A stretch of 64,000 bases of DNA from Pseudoalteromonas sp. '520P1 No. 423' (GCF_001269985.1 NZ_BBZB01000001.1:1364001-1428000), one strand, 5' to 3'. Positions 27,354 through 37,651 are shown, counted from the stretch's first letter. Notes: a model not told the origin generated them from the sequence alone. Made by a program: numbers and translations.

Positions 27354-27764
27354 ATGAGAATTAAATTATTACTGATATCACTTATGTGTTGTAGTCAATC
27401 AACATTAGCAAGTATTACAGTTATTGTTCACCCTTCAAATAACAATGATTTAAATAAATCTGCAATTACTCGGTTGTTTTTAGGAAAAACTAAGAAGTTT
27501 CCTGACGGCACTATTGCAATACCTCTAAACCAAGATGAATCAAAAAACATCACTGAAGAGTTCAATTCTAAGGCTTTAAAGAAATCTTCAAGTCAATTAA
27601 AAGCTTATTGGTCAAAGCTAGTTTTTACAGGAAAAGGTACACCTCCTAAAAACGCTGAAGACAACAAAGCTGTTTTGGATATTGTTGCACAAAACCCTAA
27701 TGTTATAGGCTATATAAGATCTGATATAGTCAATGATAAAGTAAAGGCTGTAACCACTTTTTAG
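27354..27764 (+). CDS. small PBP-like periplasmic protein (module 1)
   Basis: A 136-residue secreted protein (signal ending STLAS) resembling a minimal phosphate-type substrate-binding domain: ITVIVHPSNNNDLNKSAITR, LFLGKTKKFPDG, then SSQLKAYWSKLVFTGKGTPP and NPNVIGYI. PstS proteins are about twice as long, and no ABC permease or ATPase is near, so transport is unlikely; a ligand-sensing or scaffold role with the porin is more plausible. AAGGA precedes the ATG. A close paralogue with the porin in the reverse gene order is at 37211. Confidence 0.75.
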   Translation: MRIKLLLISLMCCSQSTLASITVIVHPSNNNDLNKSAITRLFLGKTKKFPDGTIAIPLNQDESKNITEEFNSKALKKSSSQLKAYWSKLVFTGKGTPPKNAEDNKAVLDIVAQNPNVIGYIRSDIVNDKVKAVTTF

Positions 27765-27966
27765 CTCTTACCTTAAATACTAAGCGTTTAGATAGTGTGT
27801 TTGAATTTTGTAGGCTAAGCTAGAGGTAATCGGATTTATGGCAATTTTAATCGTCCTTTATCCTTATCTCCTCTGTCGGATTCGCTTTTCGAGCGTGTTT
27901 TGACAAAAAATCGTTTTTTCCATATTTTTAAGAGTGCAGATATCAAGCATTTTTTTATCGATTACA

Positions 27967-28010
27967 TCAATTGAACAACCTTGCCTGGCACGGCAAGGTT
28001 GTTCAATTGA
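27967..28010. repeat. 19-bp-stem palindrome formed by ISAs1-type terminal sequences
   Basis: TCAATTGAACAACCTTGCC pairs perfectly with GGCAAGGTTGTTCAATTGA around a 6-nt loop. The right arm begins CACGGCAAGG and leads into an ISAs1 transposase start, so the palindrome looks like two abutting ISAs1 terminal repeats. It could also terminate transcription from the PBP-like gene. Confidence 0.6.
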
Positions 28011-28066
28011 ACTTATAGAACAAGTAGCGATCAGATCAAGGCATAATCCCTCTTTGGTAACATAAT

Positions 28067-28164
28067 ATGAGTACTACTTTTCTGAAACACTTTAATTCAA
28101 TTACAGAACCTCGGATTGAGCGTTGTAAAAAACATGAACTTATCGATATTATTTTGCGAGCAAA
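28067..28164 (+). pseudogene. ISAs1 transposase N-terminal fragment (plus strand)
   Basis: MSTTFLKHFNSITEPRIERC followed by KKHELIDIIL is the ISAs1 N-terminus. It stops after about 33 codons at a short IS630-derived palindrome. Confidence 0.7.
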
Positions 28165-28211
28165 TATATCTAAATCAAAGTGTTATTTCATATTATTTTG
28201 ATTTAGCTATA
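28165..28211. mobile_element. 47-bp palindromic remnant of IS630 type A
   Basis: TATATCTAAATCAAA at the left and TTTGATTTAGCTATA at the right are the same (left-type) terminal repeat of the IS630 A copies in inverted orientation, with only ~17 bp between. It behaves like a solo double-end or tiny MITE and lies at a TA between two ISAs1 pieces. Confidence 0.5.
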
Positions 28212-29169
28212 TCATCAATGGCGATGATGTCAGCACCTGTGGTTTCAATAAGTGATGATACCCAAGATTGAAATGCACTTTCTATTTCATCAGCTTTTAA
28301 CCGACAAATGACACGAGCGATATTGTCATGACTTGGAATTCCGGCTTTGAAAGAGCCATCTCTTTTTAATAGAGCGTAGCCAAAATCCCGGGGGCTTGCA
28401 CCCGTGCTCAATAGTGTAGACTGAGCTTGTCTCAGTCTGAAGTATCCACTACATGGAACTTTAAAGAAGTTCTCATCATGTTTTCAGACTAATGTATCAC
28501 TTTGTGTGGATACCTAAGTATCGACGTAAAGTTTTTTCTGAGCCTTACCGTGAAGCGATGAAAATTATAACTAAAAAAATGGCTATGACTACGATATAGA
28601 TATAGTCGAATTGGAAATACCTGAAGACCATATTCATATGATGGTAAGAAGTGAGCCAAAGATGTCACCAAGTCAGATAATGCAGGTGATAAAAAGTATT
28701 TCAGCCAGAGAGTTTTTCAAATTATAGCCAGATATCAAAAAACGTTATTCCTGGGGAGGTAAACTTTGGACTCAGAGTTATTTCGTTGAAACAATTGGAA
28801 ATGCAACGGAAGATACAATTCGAAAATATGTGCAAAACCAATTGGTTGAATTGGATAAAAAAGAAGCTCACGGAAATCAGTTAGGACTCTTTTAAACTCG
28901 GTCGCTTGCGGCCGATTCTTTTATCCAATGAACTTTTAGGTGACTAAAGTCTTCAATATCCTCCCATTCTTCAGAGCCAGACATAACAGCACTTATCGCG
29001 AGTAATAAGATGTCCATCAGGTTATGCTTTTTACAACGCTCTATGCGTGGATCTGAAATTGAATCAAAGTATGTCAAGAAAGTCGCGCTCATGTTAATTA
29101 CCCCAATGTATTATATTGAGATCTGATCGTGATTAAAGTAAAAAGTTCAATTTATAATGATCTTGCCGT
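28193..29169 (-). mobile_element. ISAs1 copy 1, truncated and split by an IS200-type insertion
   Basis: The 5' end at 29169 (GATCTTGCCGTG on the plus strand) leads leftward into MSATFLTYFDSISDPRIERC, ILLLAISAVMSGSEEWEDIE and SHLKVHWIKE (to ~28913). After the IS200-like element the ISAs1 frame resumes as SFKAGIPSHDNIARVICRLK, WVSSLIETTGADIIAID (28193-28370). The catalytic and C-terminal parts are gone. Confidence 0.75.
28371..28913 (+). mobile_element. IS200/IS605-family element with dead TnpA, inserted in ISAs1 copy 1
   Basis: The left end carries the subterminal hairpin AGACTGAGcttgtCTCAGTCT (28421-28441); the right end carries TCGGTCGCttGCGGCCGA (28890-28907). Between them the Y1 transposase reads MYHFVWIPKYRRKVFSEPYR (from 28492), then in another frame IVELEIPEDHIHMMVRS with the HUH motif (HIH), then after a TAG RYSWGGKLWTQSYFVETIGN with the catalytic Tyr. 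One frameshift near 28597 and one stop near 28724 inactivate it. No TnpB/IscB is present. Confidence 0.8.
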
Positions 29170-29459
29170 GAAAGTGCATTGCAAGACTGAAACACTCTGT
29201 GCTAAAGCTAAAAGATGTGATAAATTGAAGTTAAAGTTTCAAAGTATACTAGCACTAGCATGTGCAATGATTTTGCTGCCAATGGGAAAGATCAACTGCC
29301 CCTAAATAGTCTTAAAAAACTTCACAATATACCTTAGTTTTGCGAGTATCTACTTTTGAACGAGGCCTACAATAGGTTATCCTTGTGTTCGATAGTGATA
29401 AAATATATAACTGATTTAAATAATCAGAATTCATTATTAATAAATATAGTAGGTTTAGT
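29170..29459. other. promoter region of the REC-HD gene with a dispersed repeat
   Basis: The segment 29243-29305 (from ATACTAGCACTAGCATGTGC to TGCCCCTA) recurs in inverted orientation at 38880-38940, where it begins CTAGGGGCTGTTGA like an IS5-type end. The rest is AT-rich and probably contains the promoter of the gene at 29460. Confidence 0.45.
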
Positions 29460-30782
29460 ATGTATATGGATAAATTTTTAAAGCCTCGAATGATTTTGGT
29501 TGATCATGATGTTGAAGTGCTACAGTCCCTTGAAAAAATATTTAATCAAGAGTGCGAAATTATTGCATTTTATGATCCTGAAAAAGCTATTGAGTTTACT
29601 AAATTAACAACCATACAAATAATCATTTGCGCTATGGATATGGTTAATATTTCAGGTTATGAGATACTTGAACAAGTTAAGAATTACCAACCAAATGCAA
29701 GAAGAATATTGCTTACAGCAGATTCTGACATAACGGAGATAATTAATGGAATCAATAAATCTATATTTCATAAATATATAATAAAACCATGGGATATCGA
29801 TAATTTAAAGGAAATTGTTAAAGATTCAATAAAAACAATTGGTCTCCAGATTGAAAATGAATTACTGAACGATGAGTTAAGTGCCACCAATATAGAATTA
29901 AAACGAGTTAACGAGGAGCTTAATAATCAAGTTTTAGATCAAACAATTTCAATAAATGATAAAATTTCTAAGTTAAAAAATTCATTGAAGCATCAAAGAT
30001 CACAGCTCCAGCACTTTATCGGAATGATATCCCTTATATCAGCTACACATAGAAAAGAACATCACAATCAGGATATGAGAATAGCAAGACAATGTCGCTT
30101 ATTAGGTCATAACTTAGGCTTGCTTAAAACAGATATCACTTATTTATATCTAGCTGCACAGCTTTATGCATTAGGTGAAATTTCATTACCAGAATCATTA
30201 CTTAATAAGCCTATATCACAATTAAGTAAAAAAGAGCTCAACGAGCTTTATTCTCAGTCCACAATTGGTGCTGACATACTTCATGTAGTACCTTCTTTAA
30301 ATATCATTTCGGATGCATTACGTTTTCAATATGAACATTTTGATGGAAATGGTTATCCTGGAGTGAAAAAAGGAAAGGACATACCATTATTTTCAAGGAT
30401 TTTAGCTGTGGTACGAGATTATGATTATTATATTTCAGGCTGTATGGAGGAAGAGTGTATTCAGCCCCAACAAGCGTTGACTAAATTAATGTCTTATAAA
30501 AATACGATATATGATCCTGATATATTAACACAATTTGATAATTTATTTAATAATATTCCTTCAGGTAGTGATACTGAGTTTTGTTATTCATTAGATATGC
30601 TAAAACCAGGAATGATAATCGCTGAAGATGTCAAACTTGCTAATGGTAATGTACTAGTTACTCAATCTACAACGTTAACACAATCATTAATAGAACGGAT
30701 GGAGCATTATGAATTTGAACATAACTTTTCTTTTTTAGTCTTTATTTTTATGCCTGAAAAGCAAGATTCAAAAGAATGTTAG
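29460..30782 (+). CDS. degenerate receiver-HD-GYP protein (probably non-enzymatic)
   Basis: The 440-residue protein has an N-terminal receiver fold (~8-125), a coiled coil (~130-190) and an HD-GYP-like domain (~195-400). Key residues are missing: the phosphoacceptor Asp is Ala (IIICAMDMVNISGYEIL where the 13035 receiver has FIISDIRMPHMDGIELL), the acidic pair is DH, the HD signature is YA (AAQLYALGEISLP), the conserved HH is QY (FQYEHFDGNGYP) and the later Asp is Arg. Only GYP and neighbouring residues are kept. It therefore cannot be a standard c-di-GMP phosphodiesterase and may be a binding or scaffold protein. It sits between two ISAs1 copies beside the porin module. Confidence 0.8.
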   Translation: MYMDKFLKPRMILVDHDVEVLQSLEKIFNQECEIIAFYDPEKAIEFTKLTTIQIIICAMDMVNISGYEILEQVKNYQPNARRILLTADSDITEIINGINKSIFHKYIIKPWDIDNLKEIVKDSIKTIGLQIENELLNDELSATNIELKRVNEELNNQVLDQTISINDKISKLKNSLKHQRSQLQHFIGMISLISATHRKEHHNQDMRIARQCRLLGHNLGLLKTDITYLYLAAQLYALGEISLPESLLNKPISQLSKKELNELYSQSTIGADILHVVPSLNIISDALRFQYEHFDGNGYPGVKKGKDIPLFSRILAVVRDYDYYISGCMEEECIQPQQALTKLMSYKNTIYDPDILTQFDNLFNNIPSGSDTEFCYSLDMLKPGMIIAEDVKLANGNVLVTQSTTLTQSLIERMEHYEFEHNFSFLVFIFMPEKQDSKEC

Positions 30783-31371
30783 GTTTTTTAATCATTCATC
30801 CTTGATTTTTTATAACCGAATCAAAATTCTGGACTTTTTTAGGTGTATTTTAGCCCACGGCTAGCGCATTTAAACCCCAGACTCTAACAGGGTTGAGCGA
30901 TATTCATCGTCTAGCCCTGCCATTTTATTTTTGGCGTTTAAGCCTAATGAACTTATTTACCAGCGTGTTTTGCTGGTTTCTTTACCTGTGCTCTTTTCAA
31001 TAACATCTGATGATAATTTTTAGACCTTCCCATTGATATTGTTTATCAATCACTATACCTGTGATCATTGAAAGTGCTTGATTTTTTTCTTAATGGGATC
31101 ATGATAGCCCCATGAAAAATATTAACCTCACATTGGCACAAAAACAAACTAGAATCTCGCCACAAGAAATCATGTGGCAAGCGAGAGAGTCATCGGATCA
31201 AAGCTATTCTGTTACGTGATGAAGATTGGTCAACGCCCATGATCACACAAGCATTGTGTATACATGAAACCTGTGTTGTTCGTTATATTGATGATTATGT
31301 GAAAAATGAAAAGCTCACAATTAATAGTGGCGGCTCAAAAGGATATTTAACGAATGAACAAACTGTAGTGG

Positions 31372-32555
<1,184 letters not shown>

Positions 32556-33653
32556 ATGTCACCTAAATTGGTTATGAAATAATCATAACATTTCTTATTA
32601 GGTGGCCAAAACTACTGTACCACTACAAACCAAGCACTCTTTATTAGCGAGTATGAAGAAATGAAATCAACGCTAGCGGCTGATGAAGTCTTGCTATTGA
32701 TGGATGCATTCCATCCAACACAAGCTACTAAAAGAACATTGTGCGTAATACCTATGCCAAAACAGGCAAGATAAAGTTAGTGCTAGATAGCGCAGGTTAT
32801 CATCGCTCAGATGCCGTTAAAAATGAAGCTAAAAACTTAAATATCGAATTAATCTACTTGCCACCTTACAGCCCCAATTTAAATCTGATTGAACGACTTT
32901 GGAAAGTCATGAATGAACATGCTAGAAATGGTAAATATTTTTCTTCGACTAAAGAGTTTCGACGGAGAATTAGTGACTTTTTTACAACAACATTACCTGA
33001 TATTGCCGATACACTTGGTAGTTGGATCAATGACAATTTTCAAATTTTAAAACCTGCACTTTGAATGGTGATGGGTATAATTGCTGGCAAGCTCTTGTTT
33101 CTAATCGCCCATGCTCTGAGCTGACATCACTGTGCTGGGAAAATACCTCATCCGATAAACCTTCTCTCACCATTTTATGCCACCATGCCTCAAGAGCAGC
33201 CTGCATACCCGAATTGTTACCTTTAAGCGCTAGAATATAATCCGCTATTTGTTTGATAATTTGTTTCGCTATTTCACTTTGGCAGCCCATGGCGTCAAGT
33301 GTAATAATAGTATTTTCAATATCTAACATCGTTAGCAGCTCTGGGATCGCAGTGATTTCATTCGTTTTATTGTCGACAGCCACTTGCCCTAAAACTAGCT
33401 GATGTTAGCAGCTCCAAGCGCTAACCGTATGAAGGGCACTTTTTCTATCTTTGGTAGAAAAAGAACGTCGTTCAGTTTTACCGTCAACTGCAATGACATT
33501 GCAGCCTGTATTTTTACAACGTTCTATACGTGGATCAACAACCGAATCAAAGTGGGTTAAGAAAGTCGCGCTCATGTTAATTACCTCAATGTATTATATT
33601 GAGATCTGATCGTCACTAAAGTTAAAAGTTCAATTTATAATGATCTTGCTGTG

Positions 33654-33913
33654 TGTTTCATATCCGATATTTTTTAATAAATGCATTTGAAAAGTTTTAA
33701 AACTGGCGGTATGCAAGTTTATAAACTATAACAATATTTATATATTAAAAGTTATCATTTGATTTTTTATTGAATTAAGTCTTATTTGGACTATCGATTG
33801 ATAATGGCAGGCTGAAAATTTAAATGAAGCTTGAAATAAAAAAACAAATTTAAACTTTTTTGGTTGGTACTATTTAATATTTTTAAAGACACTCTTATAA
33901 GCAGGGGAATAAT
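33654..33913 (+). promoter_or_regulatory. upstream region of the siaBC-HD operon
   Basis: 260 bp of AT-rich sequence between the ISAs1 copy 2 end and the siaB start; AGGGG precedes the siaB ATG. The promoter must lie here or in the ISAs1 end. I see no clear operator. Confidence 0.4.
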
Positions 33914-34474
33914 ATGCAGAGAAATACCTTAACAGAAATACAAAATTTAGTAGATAAAAATGGTATTATATTTCTGACATATGGAGGTTTCTTAACTCAA
34001 ACCCTGATCTCAGGAATTACTGAAACGTTGGAATATGAAGCGGATTGTCATGACCTTAACAGTGGCTTAGCAAGTAATATATTCACTATATTTATAGAGC
34101 TCGCTCAAAATATGATGAACTATTCTAAATCAATAGAAGATGAAAACTCTAAAACGGAAGGGATCATTGTTGTCGGAAAAAAAAGCGACACTGTATTCTA
34201 TATTGATAGCCAGAATATTGTATCGAAAAATGATAAAAATATAATAGATAAAGTCTTAACTGAAATCAAATCCCTAAATAAAGACGAAATAAAAAAGAAG
34301 TATAGAGAACTGCGCAGATCTGGAAGAGGTAAGCATAGTAAAGGCGCTGGAATAGGTTTTTATGAAATAGCAAAACGCTGTAGCTCTTTTAGCCATAAAT
34401 TTATCAAACTTGATGAAGATATTTATATATTTTATTTTGAAGCTAACATATCTTACGCTAAAAAAGAGGTTTAA
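33914..34474 (+). CDS. siaB: SiaB family protein kinase (GHKL-like)
   Basis: A 186-residue protein of the SiaB/DUF6272 family. The N-terminal helix pair includes NIFTIFIELAQNMMNYS, corresponding to the GHKL N-box region, and the C-terminal part has GKHSKGAGIGFYEIAKR, the glycine-rich ATP-lid segment characteristic of SiaB. Known SiaB phosphorylates SiaC, opposing the SiaA phosphatase. The gene is first in a tight operon: the next ATG (siaC) begins 3 bp after its stop, and an HD phosphodiesterase follows. ISAs1 sequence ends 260 bp upstream. Confidence 0.88.
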   Translation: MQRNTLTEIQNLVDKNGIIFLTYGGFLTQTLISGITETLEYEADCHDLNSGLASNIFTIFIELAQNMMNYSKSIEDENSKTEGIIVVGKKSDTVFYIDSQNIVSKNDKNIIDKVLTEIKSLNKDEIKKKYRELRRSGRGKHSKGAGIGFYEIAKRCSSFSHKFIKLDEDIYIFYFEANISYAKKEV

Positions 34475-34477
34475 AAT

Positions 34478-34861
34478 ATGAACAATTTGATCATAGAAGC
34501 AAGTAAGTACACTCCAGATATAAATATGGATGCTTGTGGAAAAGTATCATTTATAGGTAAATCTTATCCCGAAAACACATTCGAATTTTACTCTCAAGTA
34601 ATTAATTGGTTGGAAGAATTCTTTTCAAAATCAGTTTCAAGAGAATTGAACATTGTATTTGATATTTCATACTTTAATTCAAGTAGTTCAAAACTATTTT
34701 TCGACCTTTTTGACATTTTAGAAGCAAATAATAACAATTTTAAAATAAACATAAATTGGATGTATGATGAAGAAAACGAAAGTGCGGAAGAAGCTGGAGA
34801 AGACTTTGCTGAAGATTTCGAAAACCTAAATATCAAACTCGTTATGAGAGAAGGTGAATAA
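34478..34861 (+). CDS. siaC: SiaC family regulatory phosphoprotein (DUF1987)
   Basis: A 127-residue protein with the DUF1987 features: ASKYTPDINMDACGKVSFIG at the N-terminus, then FDISYFNSSSSKLFFDLFDI, which contains the regulated site (Thr68 in P. aeruginosa SiaC; Ser here), and an acidic C-terminal stretch. In its unphosphorylated state SiaC binds and activates the diguanylate cyclase SiaD. In this operon no cyclase is present; the next gene, sharing one base (TAATG), encodes an HD phosphodiesterase, so SiaC may instead control c-di-GMP breakdown. Confidence 0.88.
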   Translation: MNNLIIEASKYTPDINMDACGKVSFIGKSYPENTFEFYSQVINWLEEFFSKSVSRELNIVFDISYFNSSSSKLFFDLFDILEANNNNFKININWMYDEENESAEEAGEDFAEDFENLNIKLVMREGE

Positions 34862-35655
34862 TGAGTAATAAAGAAAACAAACTTATAAATGAAATCGATA
34901 TACTGAAAACTAATTTTTTATCTGTGAGTGATAAATTAATCAAAGATATACAAAGACAAGATAAAATAATGGCTAGGAGTGATAAAAGACAAAAAGCTGA
35001 ATATGACACCTTAGAAAAGCAGTTAAATGAAATACAGTCCTTACAAGATGAAATAGTTAATACGCAAATAGAAATAATATTTACTATGGGTGCAGTTGGT
35101 GAAAGTAGAAGTAAAGAAACTGGAAACCATGTAAAAAGGGTTGCAGCTTACTCTGAAATACTCGCATTAAATTATGGCTTAAGCGAAAAAGAATCGGAAA
35201 AAATAAAACTAGCATCACCTATGCATGATATAGGGAAAATAGGTATACCTGACTCAATATTAAATAAACCTGGAAAATTGACTAAAGAAGAGTTTGAAAT
35301 TATGAAAACACATGCTGAATTGGGTTATGGTATGTTAAAAAATTCAGAACGTGAATTATTGAAAGCTGCATCAATAGTTGCACGCGAACACCATGAAAAA
35401 TTCGATGGTACTGGTTATCCTAGAGGGCTTAAAGGTGAGGAAATCCACATTTATGGTCGAATAACAGCTGTTGCTGACGTTTTTGATGCTTTAGGAAGTG
35501 AACGAGTATATAAAAAAGCATGGGAAGATGAGAAGTTACTCGATTTTTTCAACAAGCAAAAAGGATTACATTTTGATCCTTTGTTAATCGATATATTTAT
35601 GAGTAATCTTGACGACTTCTATAGGATAAGAGAAAAATATAAAGATGTTTTTTAA
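34861..35655 (+). CDS. coiled-coil HD-GYP-type cyclic-di-GMP phosphodiesterase
   Basis: A 264-residue protein: residues 1-70 form a coiled coil without any receiver domain, and ~75-250 are an HD-GYP domain. All expected metal ligands are visible: GNHVKRV, PMHDIGKIGIPDSIL, MKTHAELG, AREHHEKFDGTGYP and VADVFDAL. It should therefore hydrolyse c-di-GMP (or a related dinucleotide). The N-terminal coiled coil resembles that of SiaD, through which SiaC acts on the cyclase. Coupled translation with siaC supports direct control by SiaC, a role reversal compared with siaABCD. Function is inferred. Confidence 0.88.
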   Translation: MSNKENKLINEIDILKTNFLSVSDKLIKDIQRQDKIMARSDKRQKAEYDTLEKQLNEIQSLQDEIVNTQIEIIFTMGAVGESRSKETGNHVKRVAAYSEILALNYGLSEKESEKIKLASPMHDIGKIGIPDSILNKPGKLTKEEFEIMKTHAELGYGMLKNSERELLKAASIVAREHHEKFDGTGYPRGLKGEEIHIYGRITAVADVFDALGSERVYKKAWEDEKLLDFFNKQKGLHFDPLLIDIFMSNLDDFYRIREKYKDVF

Positions 35656-36021
35656 GAGCTCGATATAGCATAATAATTACTTTCAATAGTTAGCCGAATA
35701 TCATACACATGTACTTAAGCCTAATTTTCAATCAGGCGAGTGATTTTAACAAATGAAACAACACTAAGTTTATAAAGTCCAATCTTCAAGTCCCTTTTTC
35801 GGTGAGCTCGTCAGGGCAATCATGCTCTTAGCCAATTATTTAACCAAACAATATTTCCGTCCGAATGGCATCGATTCAACCAGCCTGTTTTAGCTTTGAA
35901 TTCATGCTGCATTTCTTGGGATGTAAAGTAAGCGTCTGGTGAAATGCATCTAGCCTACATAATGTTCCAAGGTAGAAGGTACTCAATACTTTCAGGCTCT
36001 TGGCAAGTTCATCTAAACAAG
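35656..36021. other. gap after the sia operon, no clear gene
   Basis: 366 bp with no intact frame. A leftward stretch near 35840-35950 reads DAYFTSQEMQHEFKAKTGWL and could be a gene remnant, but I cannot assign a family. The IS630 copy A2 begins at its right edge. Confidence 0.35.
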
Positions 36022-36906
36022 TATAGCCGGATCAATATAAATTGACATGGTCCATTTACGTCGTTAATAAGTCATCAAGACTACAGCGTTTAGCTCTTCT
36101 TATAGCTTTAACTTGTGCCCACTTCTTTTCTATTGGATTCAAGTCAGGACTGTATTGCTGTAAAAATTCCAATGTGCATCCATGCTCATCAATAGCATCC
36201 AACATATCCTCTCTTTTATGAAACGAAGCATTGTCAATGACAATCACTGCATTATTAGATATTTTAGGGAGTAAATCTTGGGTTAGCCATGCGTAGAATA
36301 CTTCTGAGTTGATATAGCAAGAAAAAACACTCAGCGTGACAATGTAGCACCGATAATTGCCCCGATAACATTTACTCGACCTCTAGCATGCCAGTCATGG
36401 TTGCCATAGCAGCGGGAACCCACTTTTGCATACCCATAAAGGCGTTGCATACACTGAGCAAAGCCACTTTCATCCAAATAAACGATTTGATTACCTGCTT
36501 TTTCATAAGCGGATATTTTTTCCCTAAAACATACGCGAGCTTCATCATTCGCTTTGGGGTGGCTCAATGCTTTTTTCATAGGTAATCTTGAGTCGTTTTA
36601 GACCGTAATGAATGGCAGGTTGCCCAAATTTAGCCGTTTGGCACGCTCCCACTGATAATCATCAGGATAGTTCTCTACATCTTTTGCAAGTTTGTCCATA
36701 TCAAGCTTAGTTGCCGGTTTTTGGCGTGTAGAGCATGGGGTGATGTTGTTATGCCAGCGAAATAATGTTCTTAAGCTGATAGCGATTTGCTCACTGGTGT
36801 TTTCAAATGTGCGGTTATAACTTTCTTTGTAAGCCAATACGTGTTGGCGAAAATCGATACTATAAGTCAGCAAAGTATTATGGCATATTATTTTGATTTA
36901 GCTATA
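36022..36906 (-). mobile_element. IS630-family element, copy A2 (disrupted)
   Basis: Ends TATAGCcggATCAATATAA (left) and TATAGCtaaATCAAAATAA (right, complement) match copy A1 in the opposite orientation. Leftward frames: YSIDFRQHVLAYKESYNRTF, KKALSHPKANDEARVCFREK, VYLDESGFAQCMQRLYGYAK, VIVIDNASFHKREDMLDAID and YSPDLNPIEKKWAQ. It is broken at the same two places as copy A1 plus a one-base loss near 36631. It is inserted in the N-terminal part of ISAs1 copy 3. Confidence 0.85.
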
Positions 36907-37069
36907 AGATGTCCATCAGGTTATGCTTTTTACAACGCTCTATGCGTGGATCTGAAATCGAATCAAAGTGTGTCAAGAAAGTCGCGCTCATGTTAATTAC
37001 CTCAATGTATTATATTGAGATCTGATCGTGACTAAAGTAAAAGGTTCAATTTATAATGATCTTGCCGTG
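36907..37069 (-). mobile_element. ISAs1 copy 3, N-terminal fragment
   Basis: The 5' end (GATCTTGCCGTG at 37058-37069) is followed leftward by a start and the frame MSATFLTHFDSISDPRIERC, KKHNLMDIL, cut by IS630 copy A2 at 36906. The rest of the element is not found on the far side of the IS630. Confidence 0.7.
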
Positions 37070-37210
37070 ATTATTCTATTGATTTTGTCATGTTAATACT
37101 TGTATATAATGAAATTACTTCTATATTTAAGTATGTTTTATGTTTTATGTTTTATGTTTTTATACTGGTTTAAAGCGTTTATTTTCAACCCCCACAATGA
37201 GGCATTGGTA

Positions 37211-37651
37211 ATGTATACAGTACAGTCAAAAAAGCAGTTATCTATAAACGTAATCATCTTATTCTTTGGACTCATTTCAAGTTTATCTGTTTCGGCAAAA
37301 ATAGCGGTAATTGTGAATCCTGACAATACTTCCGTATTTGATAAAAATACCATAGAAAGAATTTTTATGGGAAAAATGAAAAAGTTCACTAATGGTCAAA
37401 TAACACTACCTATGAACGCAGCAAAAGGTATGAAATCACGAGATGAATTTAATAAAGCTGTTATTGGACGCTCAAGCAGCCAAGTGAATGCATACTGGTC
37501 AAAACTTGTTTTTACAGGTAAAGGCAGTATGCCCAAAGAACTTTCATCAGATGCTGAAATCATTTCAACAATTGCTGCTAATCAAGGGGCAATAGGGTAT
37601 ATAGATTCAGGCTCGGTTACGAGTGATGTAAAAGTAATCGCTAAATTTTAA
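37211..37651 (+). CDS. small PBP-like periplasmic protein (module 2)
   Basis: A 146-residue secreted protein. I place the start at the ATG at 37211, which has TGAGG upstream and is followed by a normal signal peptide (NVIILFFGLISSLSVSA); an upstream in-frame ATG at 37100 would add an unlikely second hydrophobic segment. The mature part is close to the 27354 protein: KIAVIVNPDN, RIFMGKMKKFTNGQITLP, SSQVNAYWSKLVFTGKGSMP and NQGAIGYI. No ABC transporter partners exist nearby. The porin gene begins 11 bp downstream with GAGGA before its ATG, so the two are one operon. Confidence 0.72.
   Translation: MYTVQSKKQLSINVIILFFGLISSLSVSAKIAVIVNPDNTSVFDKNTIERIFMGKMKKFTNGQITLPMNAAKGMKSRDEFNKAVIGRSSSQVNAYWSKLVFTGKGSMPKELSSDAEIISTIAANQGAIGYIDSGSVTSDVKVIAKF

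Noticed and set aside
26175..27764. Phosphate ABC transporter locus
   Set aside because: The binding-protein-like gene is only 136 residues and no permease or ATPase genes exist nearby.
36022..36906. Composite transposon formed by the two IS630 A copies
   Set aside because: Both copies have disrupted transposases, IS630 elements rarely form composite transposons, and no TA duplication outside the pair supports joint movement.
37100..37210. N-terminal extension of the PBP-like protein from the upstream ATG at 37100
   Set aside because: It would place a second hydrophobic segment before a normal signal peptide, and the ATG at 37211 has the better ribosome-binding site.
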